A program made the translations under genes and the position numbers. The notes beneath the pieces are model-generated. The model saw only the letters and a list, made by a program, of their open reading frames with translations. It made no database searches and was not told where the DNA came from. 24,186 nt of DNA from a virus: IMG/VR virus record IMGVR_UViG_3300047481_001570, positions 1 through 24,186 of that record; one strand, 5' to 3'. Of this stretch, positions 7,248 through 15,665 are shown in pieces (within the stretch, counting starts at the first letter, position 1; the number at the start of each line of letters is the position of its first letter).

Positions 7248-10103
7248 ATGCAAAGAGTATTCAGATTACAACCTAGTGAAACCGATAAAGCTAATAGAAG
7301 TACGGATTACCAACTACTACCAGTAAACCAAGTACCTCCTATCATATCTGCACAACCAACAAGAGGTTTTTATCAAACCACATGGCTCGAAGCTCCGGAT
7401 CAACCAAAACCGTTTATACCAACAACTAACAGAGTTCAAATGGTTGAAGGCACTCAATTTGGTATGACTGTCATAGCTATTGATCCGTCAAATTTGCAAA
7501 ATCCAAATGACGATAGTAACTTAAAGTATGTTTGGAAAAGAGATGGTAGTCCACTATATGAAATAAATAAACTCAATAACAACAGAGGTATTCGAGGATT
7601 AAGTGTACCGGCCAGTGAATCGAGAAAAGAATTATCGGGAGTATATACCGTTGAAATTTCAAATCAATATGGCACAACAACTTCGGGAGATTTAATAATC
7701 AACATATTCAAAGTAGAAGAACATCCATTTCTCTATAAAAATTTACTACTTAATGGTAATGGTGATGAGGGTTTAGATGGTTGGAATGCTGACACATCAA
7801 TAAGAACTGAAGGTTATTTTCAAGGTGGTTTTGTAGAAAGTAACAACTTTGGTAGTTTTAATGTTAAGTTAGATGAACCATTAAATGATAGTTATAGGCA
7901 ACAGCTATTTCATTTTGCAAAAGGTTCTAACTGGAATAATCTACCAGGAGTATATACTCGCATAACAAATAATGATAATGTTGACGATCCGGGATTTAGG
8001 TGGTCTCGATCATTCCCAGCTGCTCTTATACCAAATGAAGCAAAAGAGAGTAGCAGATTAGGAACATTTTTTCCAGATCCTAGTTGGATTGATACCTTTA
8101 ATACAAACACAGGAATAAATACCCCAACACTATCCCAAGAATTAGAAAAATCCAACGCATATTTTACAAGAGATCCTGTAAAATTTAATAAATTTACAGA
8201 CAGACAACAAGACACAATCAAAGCTTCACAAATTATAGATTTGACAGAGGTAGCTGATGTTATAGATGGTAATGTTTTTGGAATAAACGAGCTATACGCT
8301 CAGTTTTTCGCTTATATAGGTATTGGATTAACAAGATATAAATTTAGAGTTCCGTTTAAGGGAAAAACGGTGGGCCTTCTCAATATATCAACAGTACCAA
8401 CATCATCGACAGAAACTAACTGGTTTATTTTAGACAAGAGAGTATATGAGGATATTGGAGATGATTTTAACACAAGAGGACCAGCATCAGAGTTTTATCC
8501 GGAAGGTGGTGTAGATGAAACAAAACCAATTGAATTGATACCATTAGCGGAGGATATAACAAATGTACAAATATCCTATTTAGATGAAAACGATCAAGTA
8601 ATAGGACAATATCCAGTAGCCGGACCAACTGCAGAAGATATATTCGCCGTAAAGGAAAAGTTTTATATACCAAAATTTATTGAAACGCCAATCCGCAACG
8701 GAATATCATATAAGGATATTACTGTTTATTATGAGTTTGATCTAGCAAAAACAGAAGAATTATTAAATGCATGGAAAGAAGAAGCCGATTTGCAGGGGGT
8801 ACGTGTTTCTCTTAAAGCATTATCAAATGCCGTCAGCACAGTTGCAAATCCAGAGATATTTTATAATCAAATTATAAGCCTGATAAAAACCTTAGATTCA
8901 AATACCCTCGTATACCCGTTTATAGATTTTTCAAAAATAGAGACTGAAATCAACATAATTCTAGCAGGAATTTCAGTCATTGCATATATACTACCACTAC
9001 CACTACGTGCCATATTATTAGCAGTTCTAAATAGAGTCACTAACGCGTTGAGCGAATTATCGCTAGCAGCTAATAACGCAGAACAAGAATTATCAGGACT
9101 TCCACAATCAACATATTTAGATGATAATGTATTTTATAATGTATTTTATCCAGTAATAGTTGAGTTTCTAAAAACATACGTATATATACTTGATGAAGAT
9201 TTAGCTAATGAAGATATAGCTAATGAAGATGCGGGTAGTAGTAGGAGTTTCGCATATCTAGCAAATCAACGACTTCGATTAGCAGAATATAATACATGGG
9301 TTGATAATTATAAAAACAATAATGATAATGGAAGCGCTTATAAAGATAGTATTGATGATTGGGAACAAAGAGCAGTGGATCAATACTTTTTAATCTTTGG
9401 AAAATTTCTTGAATACGCAGAATCTGGAAAACGAAGAATTGAGCAATCAAACAGATATACTAATCCAATAAAAATCTACGATCAAACATACAGTACAGTT
9501 GATGCGATTTCTAATTTCACAGATGAGAATCTAAAATGGATTAACGTTAATCTTAGTAAAAGACCTGGACTCACAGGACAGTATCCACTTAGACCAGATC
9601 CTGGTGCAGCTGCATTCTTTGCTATACAACATACTGAATCTATACCAGTAGGTACACGAAAAGTGCAAATAACATTCGAATTTAAAAACACGTCAGAAAT
9701 GGTATCTGATCTTACACCTGAAACAAAAAATTGGGATAAAGAAGAATTATACGTTGATTTGTTTGGAAATACAAACGAAGATAAGGATGTATATTTTAAA
9801 TATGGTCCACCACGCTGTGCAATCACTTCGATGAAATATGTTTTATATCCTGGTGATGTAACAATTAATCCACGCTATAATTCATACCACATACCAAATG
9901 AAAATATATGGTATACTGAACGAGTTAGATTAGAGGATGATGTATATAACTCATCAAAACAACTAAGATATAACGTAACTACTGTGGATAATATATTACC
10001 ACTATCATCACTACAATTGAATGAGGAAGAGATAGCAAACGCTATACAGCGAGACGCAAGTCAAATAGAAGCACAACAAGTACAGCAATCAACAAAGAAT
10101 TAA
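7248..10103 (+). CDS. Ig-like plus jelly-roll virion protein, copy B (951 aa)
   Basis: This is the longer paralogue of the preceding gene. An Ig-like domain spans about 64-157, with core W96 (YVWKRDG) and F-strand motif LSGVYTVEISNQYG, where the hallmark Cys is replaced by Val. A jelly-roll-like domain follows (about 162-375), starting at NLLLNGNGDEGLDGW and including IDLTEVADVIDGNVFGI. A 575-residue C-terminal extension has no counterpart of equal length in copy A. It contains a markedly hydrophobic stretch near 570-595 (roughly IILAGISVIAYILPLPLRAI), then a helical region with the tandem repeat ANED-[IL] near 650-661, and a final beta-rich part. A hydrophobic segment of this length is unusual in a soluble virion protein and might meet a membrane during infection. 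The AGTAGG just before the ATG at 7248 is a weak ribosome-binding site. Function beyond a structural role is unknown. Confidence 0.7.
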   Translation: MQRVFRLQPSETDKANRSTDYQLLPVNQVPPIISAQPTRGFYQTTWLEAPDQPKPFIPTTNRVQMVEGTQFGMTVIAIDPSNLQNPNDDSNLKYVWKRDGSPLYEINKLNNNRGIRGLSVPASESRKELSGVYTVEISNQYGTTTSGDLIINIFKVEEHPFLYKNLLLNGNGDEGLDGWNADTSIRTEGYFQGGFVESNNFGSFNVKLDEPLNDSYRQQLFHFAKGSNWNNLPGVYTRITNNDNVDDPGFRWSRSFPAALIPNEAKESSRLGTFFPDPSWIDTFNTNTGINTPTLSQELEKSNAYFTRDPVKFNKFTDRQQDTIKASQIIDLTEVADVIDGNVFGINELYAQFFAYIGIGLTRYKFRVPFKGKTVGLLNISTVPTSSTETNWFILDKRVYEDIGDDFNTRGPASEFYPEGGVDETKPIELIPLAEDITNVQISYLDENDQVIGQYPVAGPTAEDIFAVKEKFYIPKFIETPIRNGISYKDITVYYEFDLAKTEELLNAWKEEADLQGVRVSLKALSNAVSTVANPEIFYNQIISLIKTLDSNTLVYPFIDFSKIETEINIILAGISVIAYILPLPLRAILLAVLNRVTNALSELSLAANNAEQELSGLPQSTYLDDNVFYNVFYPVIVEFLKTYVYILDEDLANEDIANEDAGSSRSFAYLANQRLRLAEYNTWVDNYKNNNDNGSAYKDSIDDWEQRAVDQYFLIFGKFLEYAESGKRRIEQSNRYTNPIKIYDQTYSTVDAISNFTDENLKWINVNLSKRPGLTGQYPLRPDPGAAAFFAIQHTESIPVGTRKVQITFEFKNTSEMVSDLTPETKNWDKEELYVDLFGNTNEDKDVYFKYGPPRCAITSMKYVLYPGDVTINPRYNSYHIPNENIWYTERVRLEDDVYNSSKQLRYNVTTVDNILPLSSLQLNEEEIANAIQRDASQIEAQQVQQSTKN
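9195..9230 (+). repeat. 15-base in-frame tandem repeat (2.4 units)
   Basis: The unit GAAGATwTAGCTAAT occurs at 9195-9209 and 9210-9224, followed by a partial GAAGAT. It encodes an acidic pentapeptide repeat (ANED plus Leu or Ile) inside the 951-aa virion protein. Being in frame, it can expand or contract without disrupting the gene. Confidence 0.8.
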
Positions 10104-10123
10104 CTGCAAATAAAATAGGTTGA

Positions 10124-10131
10124 TATTTATA
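10124..10131 (+). promoter_or_regulatory. TATTTATA box before the 1196-aa gene
   Basis: Exact TATTTATA sits in the 39-base gap between 10103 and the GTG at 10143, ending 11 bases before the start. An ATG at 10131 is followed at once by TAA and is not a usable start. It is one of six exact copies at gene boundaries and a candidate late-promoter element. Confidence 0.45.
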
Positions 10132-10142
10132 TGTAAAAAGTA

Positions 10143-13100
10143 GTGGCACAACCAGTCAATATACCACCAACAGTAAGATCACTCAACACAAGTCTAAATA
10201 ATGTATCTGTTCCGTTATTTGGAACACATCGCCAAAGCATGACAAGCTATCCAAGCGATTGTGTACAAGTCGATATAGCTAATTTAAACTCAATTTACTT
10301 AGAGTCAATAGCCCGTGGTACAGTTACAAACATAAAAGGAACAGAAGTTGCAGTAGACCCAGAAAAGGATCTAGTAGAAGCGGGATACATATCAGGTAAG
10401 TATAATATAACCTATCGATTTTTAAGAAATTATTTAGGATCAAGTGATACTCACAAGCTCTCAATACAAGAGATAAGTAATGATAGATTAGAAATTAGGG
10501 TAACTCCATTTTTATCTAATAATATATCCAATGTAGAATTTGTTAATTTTTTTGGTAGTGGATTTTTCCAACATCAAAAATTAATAGTTTTACCAAACCT
10601 CTACATCTATACTGATGCAACTAATAGGATTGGTGTCTTCGATTACATACAGGATAAGATAACAATAATAGATTCCCCACATAGTATCATATTCAAATTA
10701 ACAACACCACTACCAAATGATATTACAATTGGCGATTTAGTGTGGTTAAGTCAAGAAGTTTCTACCGCAATACAAGATGTTGTTACTATTATACCACCAA
10801 AACTAGCAAGAAGAAATACTCGAATTGCAGGTCCTAATTTTGAGGTATTAATCAAACAGAGAACAAATCAACAAACGTCTTTTAAAAACTGGAATGACTT
10901 AATAACAACATCATCGGCTAATATACAAAGCATTGTTAGTTCTGTTTTGAGTGGATCGTTGATTGAGGGAGTTCCACTTAATATAGATTATAGAAACTTT
11001 GATAACTTTGTGTTTTTTGGTTCAGCTACCGAAAGATTATTAAATTTTAAATATAAAGTTGAACTTCTCGAATCATATAATGCGCGTATTGCTCAACTAT
11101 CAACAGATCTATCAGGATTATCAAATAGTGATTCATCTGGATCTTTTTACTATCTAAGTAATGTAGCTGATGCCAAGAATAAAAAAACCATACTATTAGG
11201 TGGTTTTGATGGGTATGAAAAGTATCTATATTACTCATCACACTCATATGAGAGTTCGTCTTTCGGAGAATTTTATCCATCTACATGGCCAAAACAAACA
11301 AGTGAAAAACCATATATTTTATATCATAGCACTTCATCTCAAGTAGAGGAGTGGTTTGAAGGAATACTATCTTCAGCAAGCATATATGATTACAACAATG
11401 CAAATAGCCTACAAAAATTAACTCCAGAACACATACAATTAGATAACACAAACGACTCATATACTCTGTTTGTGAATATGATTGGACATTACTACGATCT
11501 AATATATGCATATATAAAACAATATGTAAAATTATACGATCGAAACGAATCACTCCTTGAAGGTTTTAGTAAAGATCTAATATATGCAGTTTCACAGAAT
11601 TTAGGAATAGATTTTGAAAATGGAGCAAGTATAGAGGATTTGTGGGAGTATGCAATTGGCGTAGATTCTACTGGTAGTTATAAAAGTACCTTTAAAGTGT
11701 CCTCGGAAGATCGAGTAAAAGAAACTTGGAAGCGAGTTATAGCGAACTTACCATACTTGTTAAAAACAAAGGGTACGGAAAGAAGTATTCGAGCACTAAT
11801 TAACTGCTACGGATTACCGGCAACAATACTGAGAATACGTGAATATGGTGGTCCAGAACCAGAGTTTACCACTAAAACCGACTTAAAGTACGAGAGATTT
11901 TTCTATGACTTATCAGTTGGACAAACTAGTGGATCTGATTTTTCTAGAATTCTAGCTCCGTGGCGTAGTACAATCGAAACAAACCGTCTACCTGACGCTA
12001 TACAACTTAGATTTAAAATTCCAAAAGGAGACAGAAGAGCACAGACAATAATGGAATCTCAAGCTAGTTGGCAGCTTCGAGCTTTTCCGTCTGGATCTGG
12101 TGATTACATAGGCTTTTTCTTATACGGAACTGCCGCTGTTGCAACAGCATCCGTATCATGTTCTGTATTTGATGGTAATTATCACTCTGCGACGATTATG
12201 CGGTCAGTGGAAGATGATAATATATCAACAGATCAAACCTATAAGCTGGTTGTAAAAAAAACAAATTACCAGAAAGTAGTTCAGACAGCAACTGCAAGTA
12301 TATTCGTTGAAGGTGCAACAAGCTCCTCTTATAATCAAAACTATATTCGACCTCCACAAATATATATCCCAGCATATCCGGGTACTACTGATTATTTCAC
12401 AGGATCTATACAAGAGTTAAGATATTGGGCAAAAGCTATAGATGATAGTGTTTTAGATAACCACGCCTTAGCACCAACAAGTTATCAAGGAGATTTAGAT
12501 AGCTCTTTTACGGGAACTACGTCAAGTTTTTATAACTTAATTTATAGACAAACTTTTGGTTCAGATAATATTAAATACGATCACGCAATTACTCAAAGCG
12601 TACTAAGTAAGCATCCAAACCAATCAATAAGTACATTCCCATCAAATAGAATAAAATCCGCATCATTTGTTAACTTTCTGCCAAGCGCGTCGACATACTA
12701 TAATCCAGTAACGGAGTTCCACTCCCTTGAATGGCCAGATCTAGGAGGTAATAGAAGTGTATCTAACAAAATAAGAATTGAGCCGACACTTACAGTTGGT
12801 GCTGGTCTATATAGAAATAGATCAATTCAACGATCATTAACAGATACACAACCACCAGATAGTCCAAGATTGGGAGTATTTTTATCACCACAAAACGAAA
12901 TAAATCAGGACATAGCTGAACAGTTTGGCGGAATTAGTATTGATGATTATATAGGAGATCCACAGGATGTATATAGAGAATATTACCCAGATCTAGCAAA
13001 TTTAAGTAATGAATATTTCAAGAAATACACAGCTCATAACTTATATAATAATTACATACGGATAATAAAACACTACGATGCATCGTTATTCCAACTGATA

Positions 13101-13733
13101 AAAAAACTAGCTCCACATAGAGCAAATTTACAGACTGGATTAGTAATAGAACCAAGCATACTGGAGCGTAGTAAGTTTGCAACAAATAAGCCAGTGGTCA
13201 ATGACTTATTGCTTACATCGTCAATAGATGTACCAGATGTATATATTGTAGCTGGTAATATTCAAGATGCTGATGGGGATGTAAGAGATCAAGGTGATTA
13301 TGTTTGGGGAACAGAAATAGATATGCCTCAAAAGGAATTAACAGGCAGCTACGATTATTTAGAAACCCAATTATCTGGATCACTATTTACTCTACAAGCT
13401 TACCAATACGAATATAATAATCAACAAGTAGAACAGCAACTTGACAGCGAAGAAAGACTAGATGATAACATTGATACTGCAATAACTGCTTATGGACGTG
13501 ATAGTAGAGTGGATGGTAGTCAGTATGAATTTTACACTTGGAATCGCAGTGGATCCGAAGGATTTATTTACGTACCAAGTGTACGCTACGACTACTCAGA
13601 AGCACTGCAACCAACAATCTACGATAATACAACATCACAATATCAAAGATTAATTAACTACGATTTACCACCAGGGGTAGTCATACTACCAGATGGAACA
13701 GCTTATTACGACTTCATTTCTGGAGATATCTAA
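10143..13733 (+). CDS. Giant baseplate wedge protein, gp7 / tail protein I-like with lectin-like insert
   Basis: This 1196-aa protein occupies the slot of T4 gp7 (1032 aa), the large wedge protein related to P2 tail protein I. The key match is at about 528-572, where a helix is followed by LPYLLKTKGTERSIRALINC and a strand ending IREYGG. This resembles tail-protein-I's 'P..hr.KGT..aIr.al..lG' core. Residues about 620-785 resemble a concanavalin/LamG sandwich, ending in a strand-helix segment GSIQELRYWAKAIDD that is typical of LamG_3-like domains. The C-terminal 200 residues are rich in Tyr, Asp and Gln with low complexity. The start is GTG at 10143; it gives MAQPVN, whereas the next in-frame ATG would remove over 30 residues. 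It is the largest gene here and likely forms the wedge backbone. The gp7 assignment is inference from position and the short motif. Confidence 0.65.
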   Translation: MAQPVNIPPTVRSLNTSLNNVSVPLFGTHRQSMTSYPSDCVQVDIANLNSIYLESIARGTVTNIKGTEVAVDPEKDLVEAGYISGKYNITYRFLRNYLGSSDTHKLSIQEISNDRLEIRVTPFLSNNISNVEFVNFFGSGFFQHQKLIVLPNLYIYTDATNRIGVFDYIQDKITIIDSPHSIIFKLTTPLPNDITIGDLVWLSQEVSTAIQDVVTIIPPKLARRNTRIAGPNFEVLIKQRTNQQTSFKNWNDLITTSSANIQSIVSSVLSGSLIEGVPLNIDYRNFDNFVFFGSATERLLNFKYKVELLESYNARIAQLSTDLSGLSNSDSSGSFYYLSNVADAKNKKTILLGGFDGYEKYLYYSSHSYESSSFGEFYPSTWPKQTSEKPYILYHSTSSQVEEWFEGILSSASIYDYNNANSLQKLTPEHIQLDNTNDSYTLFVNMIGHYYDLIYAYIKQYVKLYDRNESLLEGFSKDLIYAVSQNLGIDFENGASIEDLWEYAIGVDSTGSYKSTFKVSSEDRVKETWKRVIANLPYLLKTKGTERSIRALINCYGLPATILRIREYGGPEPEFTTKTDLKYERFFYDLSVGQTSGSDFSRILAPWRSTIETNRLPDAIQLRFKIPKGDRRAQTIMESQASWQLRAFPSGSGDYIGFFLYGTAAVATASVSCSVFDGNYHSATIMRSVEDDNISTDQTYKLVVKKTNYQKVVQTATASIFVEGATSSSYNQNYIRPPQIYIPAYPGTTDYFTGSIQELRYWAKAIDDSVLDNHALAPTSYQGDLDSSFTGTTSSFYNLIYRQTFGSDNIKYDHAITQSVLSKHPNQSISTFPSNRIKSASFVNFLPSASTYYNPVTEFHSLEWPDLGGNRSVSNKIRIEPTLTVGAGLYRNRSIQRSLTDTQPPDSPRLGVFLSPQNEINQDIAEQFGGISIDDYIGDPQDVYREYYPDLANLSNEYFKKYTAHNLYNNYIRIIKHYDASLFQLIKKLAPHRANLQTGLVIEPSILERSKFATNKPVVNDLLLTSSIDVPDVYIVAGNIQDADGDVRDQGDYVWGTEIDMPQKELTGSYDYLETQLSGSLFTLQAYQYEYNNQQVEQQLDSEERLDDNIDTAITAYGRDSRVDGSQYEFYTWNRSGSEGFIYVPSVRYDYSEALQPTIYDNTTSQYQRLINYDLPPGVVILPDGTAYYDFISGDI

Positions 13734-13734
13734 C

Positions 13735-13742
13735 TATTTATA
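13735..13742 (+). promoter_or_regulatory. TATTTATA box before the 327-aa gene
   Basis: Exact TATTTATA begins right after the TAA of the preceding gene and ends 4 bases before the ATG at 13747. With usual -10 spacing, transcription would begin at or next to the A of the start codon, giving a leaderless message. No Shine-Dalgarno sequence is present. Confidence 0.42.
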
Positions 13743-13746
13743 ATAT

Positions 13747-14730
13747 ATGAATAATCAACAAGTTGGATACATCTTTGCAGAAAAGTTTAACAGCGAATCT
13801 GTTAATTATGGTACTGGTTTCAATCCACTAAGAGGAAAAGGTTATAGTGCATCTGTACGTGATTTGGTATTTGATGAGCAATTTTACGGAGATCCCCAAT
13901 ATGGAGGTGCTGAATACGGTGGAAATAGTGAAGGCTACTATATTAGATGGATGTTTACTTCATCCTTAACACAAAGCTTTTACGACGCAAATCCAGGAAT
14001 AAGTCCAGATGAAAACTTATATGTTTTATATCAAAATTATATACCGACTGGATCTGGATCGACCCTAAACCACAAAACTGTAATACAGTACACAACATAC
14101 ATACCATTAGGTACACAAAATTTTGTATTTCCACCAACTAATACTAACTTTAAGTATACAATAACTGGGGAGTACTACAGTATTGGAACACCAGATTTAT
14201 CTAACAGCGGCCGCTCATATCTAAGATTTGGTACAGGATCTACGGAGATCACCAGCTCAGTACTATCTCAACTAGGAGATTTTCCGGGAAATAGTTATAT
14301 AGACCAGTCGGATCCGAGTGGTATCCCATCAGGCTCCTTTGTGTTAACAGCATCTGCGGATAGTCCACAATTGTCAATTAGAGTAACCAACAGATACACC
14401 TCAACCGGTTCAGTATTTGTTTTACGAAACTTAAAAATAACCTACCCAGTAGATTCCACAATATTTGAACCATTTGCACAAACACAGGACTTACATCTTC
14501 AAACAGATACTGGTTTAATTAACTCACGCTATGAAGGTTGTAAAATGACATCTCCAGACTTCAACGTAGATAGTCCAGATACAATCGACGGAGGACCGGT
14601 AGTAACTGTAACAACCGTTAATCCAAACTTACCAGTTAAGGGAGATATAGTACCTAAAAAGAAGATATCACAACAAGAAGTAAAAGCTAATAGCTTGATA
14701 AGTGGAAAAGGCAACTTCAAAATTAAATAA
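13747..14730 (+). CDS. Virion structural protein, unknown (327 aa)
   Basis: I do not recognise a named family. The protein has a Gly/Tyr-rich stretch early on (YGDPQYGGAEYGG, about residues 49-61). It then has a beta-rich body with many Ser/Thr/Tyr residues, and a Lys-rich tail after a Pro/Val/Thr-rich linker (about 275-327). Strands around 120-245 alternate hydrophobic residues like a jelly-roll or carbohydrate-binding sandwich, but no diagnostic motif is seen. There is no signal peptide, membrane segment or catalytic signature. It sits between the gp7-like wedge protein and other virion proteins, so a peripheral baseplate or fibre-attachment role is likely. The start ATG at 13747 follows a TATTTATA box by 4 bases. 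Confidence 0.7.
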   Translation: MNNQQVGYIFAEKFNSESVNYGTGFNPLRGKGYSASVRDLVFDEQFYGDPQYGGAEYGGNSEGYYIRWMFTSSLTQSFYDANPGISPDENLYVLYQNYIPTGSGSTLNHKTVIQYTTYIPLGTQNFVFPPTNTNFKYTITGEYYSIGTPDLSNSGRSYLRFGTGSTEITSSVLSQLGDFPGNSYIDQSDPSGIPSGSFVLTASADSPQLSIRVTNRYTSTGSVFVLRNLKITYPVDSTIFEPFAQTQDLHLQTDTGLINSRYEGCKMTSPDFNVDSPDTIDGGPVVTVTTVNPNLPVKGDIVPKKKISQQEVKANSLISGKGNFKIK

Positions 14731-14745
14731 AACCAAAACATAACA

Positions 14746-14753
14746 TATTTATA
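14746..14753 (+). promoter_or_regulatory. TATTTATA box before the 290-aa gene
   Basis: Exact TATTTATA lies in the 41-base gap between 14730 and the ATG at 14772, ending 18 bases before the start. This is the only box with room for a short conventional leader, which contains a weak AAAAAG purine run before the ATG. Confidence 0.45.
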
Positions 14754-14771
14754 TAAAAGACAATAAAAAGT

Positions 14772-15644
14772 ATGGGATACTTAAATAATGCTACAGTAAC
14801 TGTAGACGCAATTCTAACAAACAAAGGCCGGCAGATACTAGCTGCAGGTGGCCAACTCAACATTACAAAGTTTGCGTTGAGTGATGATGAAATCGATTAC
14901 GATCTCTGGAATCCAGCACATACCCTAGGCACTAATTACTATGGAGCTGTTATAGAAAATATGCCAGTTCTTGAAGCATTACCTGACGAAGGCCAGATGA
15001 TGAGATATAAACTAGTCACACTACCTAAAAATGTTATTGGTATCCCACAAATCACAGTAACACCAGGATCAATCACGTTCAATGCATCTAGTGAAGCTGT
15101 AACGGTTACTCCAACAACTATCAATCTCGATGGAGCAAATAGCACACTCGGGTATACTGCAATTATAAGTGATGATACCGTAGCTACAATTGAAGTAGCA
15201 CCAGACGGTACAGTTGCAAGACCCGCTGCAGGTGGCTTTGCTACAACGCTACCAGGCGCAGCTGCAGGAGCTCAGCAATTAAATATTAGTACAGCTAGAA
15301 TAGCAACGGGACCAGGTGCAACCTCAATGGTTGGTTCAGGACCATTAACACCATCATCAAACAACCCAACACCACTTATCGCAGCAGATGCAAGTATTAC
15401 AAACTTTATTGATGATGAAGCTACCGGAATAACAACAGCAGGCAAAACCATAACTCGTGTTGGTAGAAAGTTCATTGTGAGACCGGTACCACAACCGGTA
15501 ACAGCACAAAGACCAGCTGGAACAATAGTGCGTGCATTACTAACTATTATTGGTAATGAAACTGGTGGATTTAAAACAATTCAAATTACATCCGCTCTTG
15601 GAATATATCAAGACGTTAATCAGTTTAATAGATTTACATCATAA
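14772..15644 (+). CDS. Virion structural protein with Ig/BIG-like C-terminal region (290 aa)
   Basis: The N-terminus is distinctive: GYLNNATVTVDAILTNKGR (2-20), FALSDDEIDYDLWNP (34-48) and YYGAVIENMPVLEA (56-69). I recall this pattern from uncharacterised structural proteins of marine T4-like phages, where its role is not established. Residues from about 95 onward form a beta-rich region with a BIG2-like pattern, including ITVTPGSITF (94-103) and SDDTVATIEV (133-142). It is interrupted by an Ala/Gly/Pro/Thr-rich low-complexity loop (about 150-205). The last 80 residues contain further strands. No enzyme motif is visible. Spacing of 41 bases from the upstream gene and a TATTTATA box suggest its own transcript start. 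A tail or neck structural role is inference from context and resemblance. Confidence 0.7.
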   Translation: MGYLNNATVTVDAILTNKGRQILAAGGQLNITKFALSDDEIDYDLWNPAHTLGTNYYGAVIENMPVLEALPDEGQMMRYKLVTLPKNVIGIPQITVTPGSITFNASSEAVTVTPTTINLDGANSTLGYTAIISDDTVATIEVAPDGTVARPAAGGFATTLPGAAAGAQQLNISTARIATGPGATSMVGSGPLTPSSNNPTPLIAADASITNFIDDEATGITTAGKTITRVGRKFIVRPVPQPVTAQRPAGTIVRALLTIIGNETGGFKTIQITSALGIYQDVNQFNRFTS

Positions 15645-15649
15645 TAATT

Positions 15650-15657
15650 TGTTTATA
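15650..15657 (+). promoter_or_regulatory. Variant box TGTTTATA before the 348-aa gene
   Basis: One mismatch from TATTTATA, in the 21-base gap between 15644 and the ATG at 15666, ending 8 bases before the start. It keeps the TTTATAATT right half seen at other boundaries, which supports inclusion as a weaker member of the set. Confidence 0.3.
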
Positions 15658-15665
15658 ATTACAAA

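Noticed and set aside
14772-15644. Assigning the 290- and 327-aa proteins to T4 gp8, gp53 or neck proteins
   Set aside because: Position is compatible, but no motif specific to those families is visible.
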